This document shows, one piece after another, positions 28,847 to 38,359 of a stretch of 64,000 nt of DNA. Origin of the DNA: Paraburkholderia fungorum (GTDB lineage Bacteria > Pseudomonadota > Gammaproteobacteria > Burkholderiales > Burkholderiaceae); NCBI RefSeq assembly GCF_900099835.1, contig NZ_FNKP01000003.1, positions 682,001 to 746,000 of the forward strand. Direction: 5' to 3'. The translations under genes were made by a program, and so were the position numbers. The notes beneath the pieces are model-generated. The model made no database searches and had not been told where the DNA came from. It worked only from the letters and a program-made list of their open reading frames with translations. How positions within the stretch are numbered: the stretch's first letter is position 1; each line of letters starts with the position of its first letter.

Positions 28847-29464
28847 ATGAAGACCGTACTTTGGCGAAATCGAACCCTGCTTCCGATTCTGGTGACCGTT
28901 GGTGCGACCCTCGGCGCGGCGCCGCTGACCGATGCGCTCGCATTTGGCGGTGGCGGCGGTCACATGCAGCGAGGCGGCGGTGGCGGCGGAGGTGGAGGAT
29001 TTCACGGTGGTGGGGGCGGAGGCGGCGGTGGTGGATTTCACGGCGGCGGCGGCCCTCACGGTGGTGGCGGCGGCCCTCACGGCGGCGGACAGATCAACAA
29101 TGTCCACGCCGATCCGCGTACCAACAACGTCCGCAACACCAGCGTGAACAACGTGAACGTCAACCGCAATGTCAACGTGAATGCGAACGGCAATAATCAC
29201 GGCGACGACCATCACGGCGGCGGCGATCATCACGACGACTACTACCACCACGGCGGCTGGGACGACGACTATCACCCGATCGCGACGGCGGCTGCCGTCA
29301 CGGCGACGGTGGCTGTCACTTCGGCGGTTATCGGATCGATGGTGCGCACGGTGCCCGCAAATTGCGTACCCGTGAACTACGGCGGGTTGATCTACCAGCA
29401 GTGCGGCAGCACCTGGTATCAGCCACAGGGCGCGCAATACGTCGTGGTGCGCGCGCCGTACTGA
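28847..29464 (+). CDS. Secreted Gly/His/Asn-rich low-complexity protein
   Basis: A 205-residue protein with a signal peptide (cut near ALA-FGG). It has long Gly runs broken by FHGG and PHGG units (residues 32-80), an Asn/Val repeat (NNVNVNRNVNVNANG), a His/Asp cluster (DDHHGGGDHHDDYYHHGGWDDDYH) and a C-terminal hydrophobic helix with two cysteines. The His/Asp clusters suggest metal binding. It is coupled to the DUF2092 gene by a 3-base gap. No known function. Confidence 0.8.
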   Translation: MKTVLWRNRTLLPILVTVGATLGAAPLTDALAFGGGGGHMQRGGGGGGGGGFHGGGGGGGGGGFHGGGGPHGGGGGPHGGGQINNVHADPRTNNVRNTSVNNVNVNRNVNVNANGNNHGDDHHGGGDHHDDYYHHGGWDDDYHPIATAAAVTATVAVTSAVIGSMVRTVPANCVPVNYGGLIYQQCGSTWYQPQGAQYVVVRAPY

Positions 29465-29616
29465 CACCGACAGGTAGCCCGGTTATCAGGTTTCCGGGCC
29501 GCCCTTGCCGGCAGCGATAGGCTTGCGAACGCGGCGGCCCGCCAATGACGTCCTGCAACTGCGTTTGAGTGGGCGTCATCGCCGCATTAGCCGCAGGTGA
29601 AGCGGAGGATTTCATC

Positions 29617-30138
29617 GTGAGCACGCTGCCCGGCAGGATCAAGCATGAAGTGATGAAGGCCATCCCGCCCACCCTGTTCTTTTTCTTCATTCTCCATATC
29701 GTCACGCTCATTCGCGCGCTGATGATCAAGGGCACCGGCATTTCGATCGGAACCTCGGGCTCGGTTCTGATCGCCTCGCTGATACTCGGCAAATCGGTCC
29801 TCGTCGCGGATATGCTGCCGTTCATCAACCGCTTTCCCGACAAGCCGCTGATCTGGAACGTCGCGTGGAAAACCTTGATGTACGCGATGGTCGCGCTCGT
29901 CGTCCATTATCTGGAGCGGCTGTACGACGCCTGGAAGGACGCGCCGACTCTGCTCGCTGCGAATCACGTACTGGTAACCGAAATAAACTGGCCGCGCTTC
30001 TGGGCGATCCAGATACTGCTGGTCACGCTCATACTCATGTATTGCGTCATCGCCGAATTGTCTCGGGTGATGGGGCGCGGGACGCTGAAGGCCATCTTTT
30101 TCGGGCCGCTCGACGTTTCGCGCGGATCGTCGCGCTGA
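29617..30138 (+). CDS. Integral membrane protein, unknown function
   Basis: A 173-residue protein with four hydrophobic helices (LFFFFILHIVTLIRALM, VLIASLILGKSVLVADM, TLMYAMVALVVHYLE, IQILLVTLILMYCVIAEL). A GTG start at 29617 was chosen because GGAGG sits 7 bases upstream; the longer open frame to 29569 has no RBS. Conserved features such as the polar FINRFPDKP loop are seen, but I recognise no enzyme motif. It converges with the BatD-like gene. Confidence 0.75.
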   Translation: MSTLPGRIKHEVMKAIPPTLFFFFILHIVTLIRALMIKGTGISIGTSGSVLIASLILGKSVLVADMLPFINRFPDKPLIWNVAWKTLMYAMVALVVHYLERLYDAWKDAPTLLAANHVLVTEINWPRFWAIQILLVTLILMYCVIAELSRVMGRGTLKAIFFGPLDVSRGSSR

Positions 30139-30284
30139 CGGCACCTGTCGCGCGGTTGGCGCAGCAAGGATTGACCTCGTTCACGACGCTGCGGCCTGCG
30201 GGCAGCGGTCCGTCAGAACCCGCGTCGCCAATGCGCTACCTTTTGCGATGTGCGTCGCACCAAATCGCGTGTCGCGCAGCGGTG

Positions 30285-31595
30285 TCACCTCTCGTTCAAC
30301 GGCGGAAGAGCGTCGCGCTTCTGTTTGCGTGCGCGTGGCCGTATCCGGCGAAAATCGAGCCGCACGTGCGGCGTGTTCGTGGTGCGTTGCGTGTAGTGCT
30401 GCTGCACGGCATCGGCGAGCGGCTTGAGTTGCGGATCGTCGATCATGGCGACACGTGCCGGACGCGCAAAGCGCGGACTGGCATCGATCCATCGATAGAG
30501 AGCGGGCACGATACGCTGCATCGCGCCGGATTCCACCGCCGTACGCAACCCCCGCCACGCGGCAAACTCGCCTTGCGCGCGCCGCTTGCGCCGCGCAGAC
30601 CACCATCGCGAGAGTAGCTCGACCCAGCCGCGCATGCGCGAATAAAACGCCACCACAGCGACGATGCACGCAAGTACGACGCCCGCCAGCACGAGATCGC
30701 GCGCACTCAGGAAAATCACCGTATGTCGGGCTGCACCCGCGAGCGCATCGGCGGGAATCGCCCATAGCGGTTTTTCCTGGGCAGCCCGCGCCGTGAATGT
30801 GACGGCGGGCAGATGAACCATCTCACGCTGTTTCGTCGCCGTGTTCCACCATTCGATATCGATGGGCGGCAACGTGTAGTGTCCGCGCCGGTTCACGACA
30901 TAAGCCACCGTGTCGACACGCTCGCCGGCGATGAGGCCGCCCCGGCCATCGGAAATAACACGCGTGGCAGGCGCTTTCGCATAGCGGCGCAAACCGTCGA
31001 CGTCGCCGAAAGCAAGCGGTGGAATCAGCATCGGCGCGGTCGCTTCCGCGCGCTGGGTGATGATGCGAGTGATCGTGCCGCCAACTTCGAGCCGCCCGTC
31101 CTTAGGCTCGACAACCTGGGTCGCCGTCAGTTTCGGTGCGGGAAAGAACGTCGCCATATTCTCGGCACCAGGCGGCAGCGTCGCCGAGAAGCTAAGGGTC
31201 GGCGTCTCCAACGTGACCGGCGTATCGGAACCGCCCGGATGCAGCGTGATCCTGAACGACGGCACCTCGAACGTGCCCGCCGCGCGCGGCACGATCTGAT
31301 ACTCGCGGCTCACGCCGAACCAGCGCACGCCGTCGATCGTCTCGTTCAGGTTCTGGCCGCTGTCGTCGGGCAGCGTGACAAATGCGTCGTGCAGATCGAA
31401 CAGCGGCCAGTCGGGGGCTTCGGAGAAATACGTCGTCGTGAGTGTATCGACGACGAGCTTCACCGCGCTGCCCGCGACCACCGGTCCCGCCGGTTCCAGA
31501 TGCGCGCGCAGCATCGTGCGCGGCGCGTCATCGGCATGCGCGGCGGTGGACATGAGCATGCACGCGAACAGGATCGCAACGAAGCGCGAGATCAT
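30285..31595 (-). CDS. BatD-like protein
   Basis: A 436-residue protein with a signal peptide (cut near AHA-DD), a large periplasmic beta-rich region typical of BatD (LEPAGPVVAGSAVKLVVDTLTT... LPPIDIEWWNT), one membrane helix (LVLAGVVLACIVAVVAFYS, about residue 335) and a basic cytoplasmic tail. It closes the MoxR/VWA operon; BatD usually works with VWA partners. The start overlaps the previous stop by ATGA. Bat proteins are linked to stress tolerance and envelope integrity in other bacteria, with no biochemical role settled. Confidence 0.82.
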   Translation of the reverse strand: MISRFVAILFACMLMSTAAHADDAPRTMLRAHLEPAGPVVAGSAVKLVVDTLTTTYFSEAPDWPLFDLHDAFVTLPDDSGQNLNETIDGVRWFGVSREYQIVPRAAGTFEVPSFRITLHPGGSDTPVTLETPTLSFSATLPPGAENMATFFPAPKLTATQVVEPKDGRLEVGGTITRIITQRAEATAPMLIPPLAFGDVDGLRRYAKAPATRVISDGRGGLIAGERVDTVAYVVNRRGHYTLPPIDIEWWNTATKQREMVHLPAVTFTARAAQEKPLWAIPADALAGAARHTVIFLSARDLVLAGVVLACIVAVVAFYSRMRGWVELLSRWWSARRKRRAQGEFAAWRGLRTAVESGAMQRIVPALYRWIDASPRFARPARVAMIDDPQLKPLADAVQQHYTQRTTNTPHVRLDFRRIRPRARKQKRDALPPLNER

Positions 31596-33172
31596 GGTGC
31601 GCCTTGCGCCTCCTGCGCGAAACGCCGCTGCATGAACGTTGCAGGCGACGTGTTGAGATTGCGCATCCACGTGTCTTCCGAAGGCGCCTGCTGCTGCACG
31701 AGCATGGGCTTGCCCTCCTTGCCCTTCTTTTTCTGCAGATCGATCTTGTCCGGCTTCACCGTGGTGGATTCGTCGCCTTCGTCCGGCTTGTCCTTGCTGA
31801 GCTTCACCACCAGGTCACGGTTCGCGAGGGCTTCCGCGAACCCGGCGCGTTTCGCAATCGCACTGTCGTAGGCTTTCAGCGCGCCCGCGTAGTCCTTCAT
31901 GTGCGCCAGCGAATTGCCGATGTAAAAGTCTGCCTGCGCGGAATCGATTCGCGAAAATGTTTCGAGCGCACCGGCGTAATCTCCCGCGAGATATTGCGCC
32001 CGCCCTTTCCACATCGGGTCGTCGAATCGCGCCGCAGCCCGCGCATAGTTGCCGTGATCAAAATTCCATCGCCCTTGCTGATCGTGAGTCGCGAAAAGAT
32101 CAAGCCATTCAAACGATGCCGCTTGCGCATGCCTGGGCGCGAACAGCGCCGCCGACGTCATCAATAAAATTGGCAGCCACTTCACCGTCCAGCCACGCCG
32201 GAAGCTATATAGCGCGATCAGGAGTATCGGCAGCACGAGCCAGTAACCCGACTCTTTCCAGCGCGGCACGATCTTCGATTCCTGCGCTGCTTCGAGATAG
32301 ACCTGCGCGCGGCGCTGCACCCATTCGATGTCGTCATCGTCGGCGCGCACGCTCGCCAAAGGAATCGACGCGGCCTGCGTAATTCTGCGAATCGCCGCCG
32401 CGTCGAACGCGCCCACGATGGGGCCGCCTGCGTCGTCGGTGGCAATGTCGCCTTTCGCGTCGCGAACCGGGCCGCCGTTTTCGGTCCCCACAGCGAGCCA
32501 TAACAACTGGTGTTTCGTCTGCTTGGCGATGCGCAAAAATGCGTCGGTGCCGCTCTCGTCGAAGCCGTCGCTCACGAACACAATGGTTCCCGCCGCCTGT
32601 TCCTTTTGCAGCATCTGCTCGGCAATCGCGAGGCCGGCTGCCGCATTCCTGCCGTCGCGAGGCATCAACTCGGGCGCGAGCGCGGGGACGTATAGCTCAA
32701 GCATCGCGGGATCTTCAGTCGGCGGCACTACCAGATGCGCGCTCGACGCGAACACCACCAGCCCGGTGCGCGCGCCCTTGCGCGCGGCAGCGAGATCGAG
32801 CACCTTCTGCTTCGCGCGTTCGATGCGGCTCGGCGCGACATCACTTGCATCCATCGACCGCGCGAGTTCCAACACAACGACCAGCGGCGCCTTGTCCTGA
32901 TCGAACGGAGGCCGCTCCTCCTGCCACGTCGGCCCGGCAGCCGCAACCGCGCCGAGCGCGATCAGCGCGGCGAGCGTATGCACAGGTCGCACGCCGCGCT
33001 GCGCTTTCTCGCCGACAATCAGATGTTCGAGCAGAGGCGGCGCGATGATGGCGCGCCATCGCGCGCGCACATCGTTGCGCCGCAACCACGCGAACGGCAG
33101 CAGCACAGCCGGGATCAGCAGCAACAGCCAGAGCGGTCGCAAAAAATGGAATGCAGTGAGATCGATCGTCAT
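31592..33172 (-). CDS. VWA-TPR membrane protein (BatB/BatC-like fusion)
   Basis: A 526-residue protein: two N-terminal membrane helices, a VWA domain (about 95-280), two further helices (WLVLPILLIALYSF and the next), then periplasmic TPRs (about 375-470: GNYARAAARFDDPMWKGRAQYLAGDYAGAL) and a Lys-rich tail. This combines BatB (VWA) and BatC (TPR). The metal-ion site that normally reads DxSxS is E102-L-A104-R-S106, so two ligands are changed. Its start is 1 base past the stop of the preceding VWA gene. Confidence 0.85.
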   Translation of the reverse strand: MTIDLTAFHFLRPLWLLLLIPAVLLPFAWLRRNDVRARWRAIIAPPLLEHLIVGEKAQRGVRPVHTLAALIALGAVAAAGPTWQEERPPFDQDKAPLVVVLELARSMDASDVAPSRIERAKQKVLDLAAARKGARTGLVVFASSAHLVVPPTEDPAMLELYVPALAPELMPRDGRNAAAGLAIAEQMLQKEQAAGTIVFVSDGFDESGTDAFLRIAKQTKHQLLWLAVGTENGGPVRDAKGDIATDDAGGPIVGAFDAAAIRRITQAASIPLASVRADDDDIEWVQRRAQVYLEAAQESKIVPRWKESGYWLVLPILLIALYSFRRGWTVKWLPILLMTSAALFAPRHAQAASFEWLDLFATHDQQGRWNFDHGNYARAAARFDDPMWKGRAQYLAGDYAGALETFSRIDSAQADFYIGNSLAHMKDYAGALKAYDSAIAKRAGFAEALANRDLVVKLSKDKPDEGDESTTVKPDKIDLQKKKGKEGKPMLVQQQAPSEDTWMRNLNTSPATFMQRRFAQEAQGAP

Positions 33173-33173
33173 C

Positions 33174-34190
33174 TCACGCCTCCTTCCGTTCGACCAGCAC
33201 GCGACGCGGCGCGCGCAGCCACGCAATCAGATACGCCAGCACGTGATACAGCGTGAGCAGCGACACAGCGAGCGCGAGCGGCACCCAATAAAACTCGCGC
33301 TGCGGCCGGTACACCTCGCGTTTGATCTTCTCCGGCGTCATTCTGTCGATCGTGGAATAGACCGCTGCGAGGTCCTCTTCGCGGCCTAGCGCATGAAACG
33401 CACTGCCGCCCGTGATCTGCGCAATGCGGGCAAGCGCGTCGAGATCGACCTTGTCTTCGCCTTCGGTTTGCGGATCACCGATGCCGATCGTATGTACGAC
33501 GATACCGTGCCGTTTCGCAATCCGCGCCGCCTGCTCGGGGGGAATCGCGCTCGCGGTGTCGTTGCCGTCGGTCAGCAGGATCAGCACTTTCTCCTGCGCG
33601 GGCGTGTTCTCCATCAGCCTGACCGCGAGGCCGATTGCGTCGCCAATCGCCGTACGCGGACCCGCCATGCCGATCCGCATCGCGTCGAGCAGGGTGAGCA
33701 CGCTGTCGTGATCGAGCGTCAGTGGCGCCTGGGGATACGCGCCGTCGCCGAACACCACGAGGCCGATGCGGTCGCCTTTGCGCCGCGCGATGAAATCCGC
33801 GACGACGTGCTTCACCGCGGTGAGCCGGTCCATGTGCTCGCCGGTTGCACCCTCGACAAAATCACGCTCGCTCATCGATTGCGACAGGTCGATGGCGAGC
33901 AGCAGGTCGCGCGCGGGCAGGTCGCGCGTGACGGGCGCTTCGACGAACACCGGACGCGCCGCCGCGATCGATAGCAACAGCCATAGAAACGGCATCAGCA
34001 GACGTTGCAGCCAGTTGCTGCGCAGACGCACGCCGCCTGGCGCGGGCCGTTCGCCCGTCACGTCGGCCATTTCCTGAAAGAACGGCATGCGCACCGCCGA
34101 CGCCGTCGTGCGATACGCGGGCGCGAGCCACCACACCAGCGCGGGCAGCGGCAGCAGCACGAACATCCACGGGAATTCAAATTTCCACAT
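33174..34190 (-). CDS. VWA-domain membrane protein (BatA-like)
   Basis: A 338-residue protein with two N-terminal helices, a VWA domain with an intact MIDAS motif (LLLAIDLSQSMSERDF, with later TDGNDT), and a C-terminal helix (YWVPLALAVSLLTLYHVLAYLIAW). BatA topology. It overlaps the end of the DUF4381 gene by 14 bases and is followed almost immediately by the second VWA gene. The ATG at 34190 gives the family N-terminus (WKFEFPWMFVLLPLP). Confidence 0.88.
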   Translation of the reverse strand: MWKFEFPWMFVLLPLPALVWWLAPAYRTTASAVRMPFFQEMADVTGERPAPGGVRLRSNWLQRLLMPFLWLLLSIAAARPVFVEAPVTRDLPARDLLLAIDLSQSMSERDFVEGATGEHMDRLTAVKHVVADFIARRKGDRIGLVVFGDGAYPQAPLTLDHDSVLTLLDAMRIGMAGPRTAIGDAIGLAVRLMENTPAQEKVLILLTDGNDTASAIPPEQAARIAKRHGIVVHTIGIGDPQTEGEDKVDLDALARIAQITGGSAFHALGREEDLAAVYSTIDRMTPEKIKREVYRPQREFYWVPLALAVSLLTLYHVLAYLIAWLRAPRRVLVERKEA

Positions 34191-34701
34191 GATGACTTTC
34201 GATCCAGCCGCGCGCCGTTTGCGCAAGACGCTGCGCCTGTTGGGGCGAGATTGTCGCGACGCGCGCCGCCGGTGCGTAGCTCGCGGTGTACAGAAGCGCG
34301 CCGCTTTCGTCATCGAATGCGCCGTGCTGACGCAGATAATCGAGCCACGCCGCGCCGCTCAGCGACGCCACCTGCGCGCGCGGCGCGGCAGCGAGCGCCG
34401 TACGTTTGATGAGCGGACCGATCCCGGCGAGCGCGGCGACACGCGTGGTGTCGTCATTCAGATTCGCTTCGATGCGCGCAAGCTCCGCCAACGCTTCACG
34501 CCTGTAGCGTGCGCGCTCGTAACGGCGCCTCGCGCGCCATGCGAACGCGGCAAGCACCGCGATCAGCAACACTGCGACGAACAGCCAGCCGATGGTCTGC
34601 GGCGTGTAAGACACCGTGTCGGGCAACGGCAATTCGCGCAGCGGCTGCAACGCGGCTGGCGTATCGCGTGGCACCAGGGTGCTCAAGGGCGGCCCACTCA
34701 T
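34177..34701 (-). CDS. DUF4381 membrane protein
   Basis: A 174-residue protein with one membrane helix (TIGWLFVAVLLIAVLAAFAW, about 35-55) and a cytoplasmic helical domain. DUF4381 proteins lie between DUF58 and VWA genes in MoxR operons. The family motif SLSGAAWLDYLRQHG is seen. It overlaps the DUF58 gene by 4 bases and the next VWA gene by 14 bases, so it is tightly coupled. Confidence 0.85.
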   Translation of the reverse strand: MSGPPLSTLVPRDTPAALQPLRELPLPDTVSYTPQTIGWLFVAVLLIAVLAAFAWRARRRYERARYRREALAELARIEANLNDDTTRVAALAGIGPLIKRTALAAAPRAQVASLSGAAWLDYLRQHGAFDDESGALLYTASYAPAARVATISPQQAQRLAQTARGWIESHHVEI

Positions 34702-35657
34702 ATCCCGCTCCCCGGTACATGACGCGGCCGCTCGCCGAACAACCGGCGCACCTGATCGACGACAGGCTCCGCCGTCGAGAGCGCCATCAACGGAACGCCG
34801 CTCGCGCGTAGCAATTCAGCAATCTCGGCAGCACGTCCGCTAAAAAGACTCGCAAGCGGCGCACGCACACGTTCGTGTTCGATGCGCAGTTCAACCTGCA
34901 AGCGCCCCTCGCTGACAACCAGCGCGCGATGTTCGGGCATCCGCTGCCACAAGGGGTCGTAGACCAGCGTCGCGACCACATCGTTGTGTGTGGATAGCTG
35001 GCGCAAAAGCCCGCGTGTGCGCTCGTTCGCGCCCGCGAAATCGCTGATGATGCAGACCAGAAAATCGTGACTCGCGATCTGCAACACGCCTTCGAGCGCG
35101 GCGTTCAGTTGCAGGTAGTTGGTGCGCGCCGGACTCTCGGCAGCGAGCGACGCGTTCATTCTCGCGATGGCGTTGAACAGCATGTCGATGCGGCTGCGGC
35201 TGCGCAATGGCCGCACGCGCACGATTTCATCGTCGCCGAAGACCACGCCGCCCACCCGGTCGCCTGCGGCAAACCCCATCCATACCGCGAGTGCGGCAGC
35301 TTCGGCGGCGACCACCGACTTGAACGCGCGGCTCGATCCGAAGAACATGCTCATCCGCTGATCGACGACGACGAGCAGCGGCCGGTCGCGTTCTTCGGTA
35401 TAGACACGTACGTGCGGCTTGCCCGTTCGCAAACTGACGCGCCAGTCGAGATGACGGATATCGTCGCCGGGAAGATAGCCGCGCAGTTCCTCGAAGTTCA
35501 GGCCGCGCCCGCGCATACGCGACGCCTGACGCCCCGACAGAATGCTCGATACCGGCGCGGGCGCGACGAAGCTCAAGCCGCGCGCGCGCCATTCCAGCTG
35601 CACGAGATGCGCGGCATCGACATACACGCTTCCAATCGATCCTTCCACGCTCGGCAT
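34698..35657 (-). CDS. DUF58 protein (VWA-like)
   Basis: A 319-residue protein with the DUF58 signature (GRQASRMRGRGLNFEELRGYLPGDDIRHLDWRVSLRTGKPHVR, read in parts) followed by a VWA-like half with VVVDQRMSMFFGS. It is cytoplasmic. The ATG at 35657 sits 5 bases after GGAGG; an ATG three bases upstream is also possible. DUF58 proteins are the usual immediate partners of MoxR ATPases. Confidence 0.88.
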   Translation of the reverse strand: MPSVEGSIGSVYVDAAHLVQLEWRARGLSFVAPAPVSSILSGRQASRMRGRGLNFEELRGYLPGDDIRHLDWRVSLRTGKPHVRVYTEERDRPLLVVVDQRMSMFFGSSRAFKSVVAAEAAALAVWMGFAAGDRVGGVVFGDDEIVRVRPLRSRSRIDMLFNAIARMNASLAAESPARTNYLQLNAALEGVLQIASHDFLVCIISDFAGANERTRGLLRQLSTHNDVVATLVYDPLWQRMPEHRALVVSEGRLQVELRIEHERVRAPLASLFSGRAAEIAELLRASGVPLMALSTAEPVVDQVRRLFGERPRHVPGSGI

Positions 35658-35670
35658 CATGGCCTCCGTG

Positions 35671-36630
35671 CTACGCGGGCACCGCGACCTTTTCCACCAG
35701 CCGGTCGATCACCTGGTCGGCGCTCACGTGGTCCGCGTTCGCGTCGTAAGACAGCAGCAGCCGATGCCGCAGCACCGGATGAATCACCGCGCGCACGTCG
35801 TCGGGCGTGACGAAATCGCGCGCGTCGAGCCACGCATGCACACGGCTCGCGCGATCCAGTCCAATCGCGCCGCGCGGGCTCGCGCCCACTTCGATCCACT
35901 TGCCGAGATCCGCGTCGAGCGTGGCGCCGTGGCGTGTCGCGTTGACGAGCGACACGATGTATTCGTCGATAGCGGGCGCCACCGCAACGCGCCGTGCCTG
36001 CTCGCGCGCGGCGATCACCGTTTCCTGCGACAGCGTGTCGAATTGCGTGACCGTGCCTTCGCTCTCGCGCCGCAACAGGCGCAGCATGTCAGCCTCGTTT
36101 TGCGGCGACGGATAACCGATCAATACCTTGAGAAGGAACCGGTCCATCTGCGCCTCGGGCAGTGGATACGTGCCCTCCTGCTCGATGGGATTCTGCGTTG
36201 CCATCACGAGGAATAAGCCAGGCATCAGGTGAGTTTCGCCCGCTACGGAGATTTGCCGTTCCTCCATCGCTTCGAGCAGCGCGGACTGCACCTTCGCCGG
36301 CGCGCGGTTGATTTCGTCCGCGAGAATCAGGTTGCCGAAGATCGGACCCGGCTGAAATCGCAGCGTGCGTTCGCTGCCCGATTGCAGCAGCGTCTCGCCG
36401 CCGGTGATGTCGGACGGCAGCAGGTCGGGTGTGAACTGGATGCGCTTCATCGTCACGGCGAGGCGCGCGGCGATGGCCTTCACGGTTCGCGTTTTCGCGA
36501 GACCCGGCAGACTTTCGAGCAACACGTGACCGTCGGCGAGCAACGCGATCAGAATTTGCCGCACGACCGCCTCCTGACCGATGACCGCTTCCCCGATACT
36601 CGCTTCGAAACGAAGAATGGTGTCGCGCAT
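35671..36630 (-). CDS. MoxR-family AAA+ ATPase
   Basis: A 319-residue AAA_3 ATPase: Walker A ESLPGLAKTRT (about 38-48), Walker B LILADEINRAPAKVQ, sensor ATQNPIEQEGTYPLPEAQ and the C-terminal lid. MoxR proteins act as chaperones that insert cofactors or activate VWA-bearing client proteins. It is the first gene of a leftward MoxR-DUF58-DUF4381-VWA-VWA/TPR-BatD operon, divergent from the FGE-sulfatase operon across a 240-base region. Confidence 0.92.
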   Translation of the reverse strand: MRDTILRFEASIGEAVIGQEAVVRQILIALLADGHVLLESLPGLAKTRTVKAIAARLAVTMKRIQFTPDLLPSDITGGETLLQSGSERTLRFQPGPIFGNLILADEINRAPAKVQSALLEAMEERQISVAGETHLMPGLFLVMATQNPIEQEGTYPLPEAQMDRFLLKVLIGYPSPQNEADMLRLLRRESEGTVTQFDTLSQETVIAAREQARRVAVAPAIDEYIVSLVNATRHGATLDADLGKWIEVGASPRGAIGLDRASRVHAWLDARDFVTPDDVRAVIHPVLRHRLLLSYDANADHVSADQVIDRLVEKVAVPA

Positions 36631-36870
36631 GGCTCGCTCTCTGTCGATGGTTCGCTCGATGATTCGCTTCTACCCTGCCCGCCGGGTGCCGCCACGGCCG
36701 AATGTGAAGCACAAGTTACTGGAGTAAAGCGCTTTCGTCAAAGCATCGTGGAAACTCCTTTATCGACGAAAAGAAGCGGTACGTCATGCGATTTTCGGGC
36801 AGTTTTCGCTCAAGAAAAAATGATTGCATTCGCTGGGGAGTTCGTATATTTGTGGATAGGTTGCACAAAG
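36631..36870. promoter_or_regulatory. Divergent control region between MoxR and FGE operons
   Basis: 240 bases that must hold the promoters of both operons. The right part is A/T-rich. No confident -35/-10 pair or operator palindrome was picked out. Confidence 0.4.
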
Positions 36871-38151
36871 ATGCGTTCTCATTTCGGCTCTATCGAGGGG
36901 GCGGAATTGACGGAGAAATCGAGGAAGCGGCAACCGGCGCAATCGCGTGCGGACGTCCCTGCGTCTGACGCGTCGTCGCGTGCACGGCGCAACGGGCTCG
37001 GTTCGCGCATTCAACGCATTGGGCTGTGGGCCGTTCTGCTTCTGCTTTGTCCGGCGCTCGTGGGCTACGCGGTAAGCCGCGCCATGAGCGAACGCGCCGC
37101 GCAGCCGATTCACCCCGTACTCGGTGACGGCACAAAAGGGCCCGCCGGCATGGCGTGGGTGCCCGGCGGCGACTTCATGATGGGCAGCGACAGCAAGCTC
37201 GCGCAGCCCAACGAGCGACCCGCCCACGAGGTCCGCGTGCATGGGTTCTGGATGGACGAGCATCACGTGACCAACGCAGAATTCCGCAAGTTCATCGAGG
37301 CGACCGGCTACGTCACTACGGCCGAGAAAAAGCCCGACTGGAAGACGCTCGAAGTGCAGTTGCCGCCAGGCACGCCACGGCCGCCCGACAGTGCGCTTCA
37401 GGCCGGCGCGATGGTGTTTGTCGGCACGAAGGAACAGGTGTCGCTGCAGGACTATTCGCGCTGGTGGCGCTTCGTGCCGGGCGCAAACTGGCGGCATCCG
37501 CTGGGTCCGGCAAGCAATATCGACGGCAAGGACGATCACCCTGTCGTGCAGGTATCCTACGAAGATGCCGAGGCTTACGCGAAGTGGGTGGGCAAGCGCT
37601 TGCCGACCGAAGCCGAATGGGAATTCGCCGCGCGCGGCGGACTCGACCAGGCAACCTACGCGTGGGGCAATCAGTTCGCCCCGGACGGCAAGCAGATGGC
37701 GAACGTCTGGCAGGGCCAGGAAGCGCAGCCGTTTCCGGTCGTCAATGCAAAGGCGGGCGGCGCGGCCGGCACGAGTCCGGTCGGTAGCTTTCCGGCGAAT
37801 GCGTATGGTCTCTCCGATATGACCGGTAACGCGTGGCAATGGGTGGCGGACTGGTATCGCGCGGATCAGTTCCGGCGCGAGGCGGCGACCGACGGCGTGG
37901 TGAACGAGCCGATCGGACCTGTCAGTTCGTGGGACCCCGCCGATCCCGGCGTGCCGGTCGAAGCGCCCAAGCGCGTCACGCGCGGCGGCTCGTTCCTCTG
38001 CAACGAGGCTTACTGCCTCAGCTATCGCCCGAGCGCACGGCGCGGCACCGATCCCTACAACAGCATGTCGCATCTCGGCTTCCGGCTTGTGATGGACAAG
38101 GACATCTGGGACAAGACACACGGCAACGCAGTCACAACCGCCGCGCGTTAA
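36871..38151 (+). CDS. Membrane-anchored formylglycine-generating enzyme
   Basis: A 426-residue FGE/SUMF1-family protein: a basic N-terminus, one membrane helix (LWAVLLLLCPALVGYAVS, about 52-69) and an FGE-sulfatase domain (95-410). The two catalytic copper-binding cysteines are present (Cys377 and Cys382 in GGSFLCNEAYCLSYRPSAR), with GNAWQWVADW and LGFRLV. It oxidises a sulfatase active-site Cys to formylglycine. The topology puts the catalytic domain in the periplasm. The sulfatase client is encoded 208 bases downstream. The ATG at 36871 was used; a TTG at 36907 behind GAGGGG is an alternative that keeps the helix. Confidence 0.92.
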   Translation: MRSHFGSIEGAELTEKSRKRQPAQSRADVPASDASSRARRNGLGSRIQRIGLWAVLLLLCPALVGYAVSRAMSERAAQPIHPVLGDGTKGPAGMAWVPGGDFMMGSDSKLAQPNERPAHEVRVHGFWMDEHHVTNAEFRKFIEATGYVTTAEKKPDWKTLEVQLPPGTPRPPDSALQAGAMVFVGTKEQVSLQDYSRWWRFVPGANWRHPLGPASNIDGKDDHPVVQVSYEDAEAYAKWVGKRLPTEAEWEFAARGGLDQATYAWGNQFAPDGKQMANVWQGQEAQPFPVVNAKAGGAAGTSPVGSFPANAYGLSDMTGNAWQWVADWYRADQFRREAATDGVVNEPIGPVSSWDPADPGVPVEAPKRVTRGGSFLCNEAYCLSYRPSARRGTDPYNSMSHLGFRLVMDKDIWDKTHGNAVTTAAR

Positions 38152-38359
38152 GGGCTCGCTTTGAGTCAATGCAAATCGCGCTTTTCACGACGACGACGGG
38201 GACTCAAGGCCGCAAACAGATCCGGTTTCAGAATCACGCACGGCGCACGCACAACACCGCAACACGATTGATCCGGCGAACGCATGTCGATGAGAGACGA
38301 CGTGCGTTCGCACGAACGGGCAACCGTTCACATCGGGAACACTCCCCGGGAGAACAACG

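Noticed and set aside
28940..29100. Short repeats that might resemble a CRISPR or tandem DNA repeat
   Set aside because: They are codon-level Gly/His repeats inside a coding frame, irregular in length and without spacers.
28028..29467. Long open frame on the minus strand opposite the DUF2092 and Gly-rich genes
   Set aside because: It is a mirror of strong GC codon bias and the Gly/His repeats; it has no RBS, no known domain and low-complexity Val/Ala/Arg composition.
36784..38169. 461-codon minus-strand frame opposite the FGE gene
   Set aside because: The plus-strand FGE has catalytic motifs in the right order; the antisense product shows only Arg/Ala-rich shadow composition.
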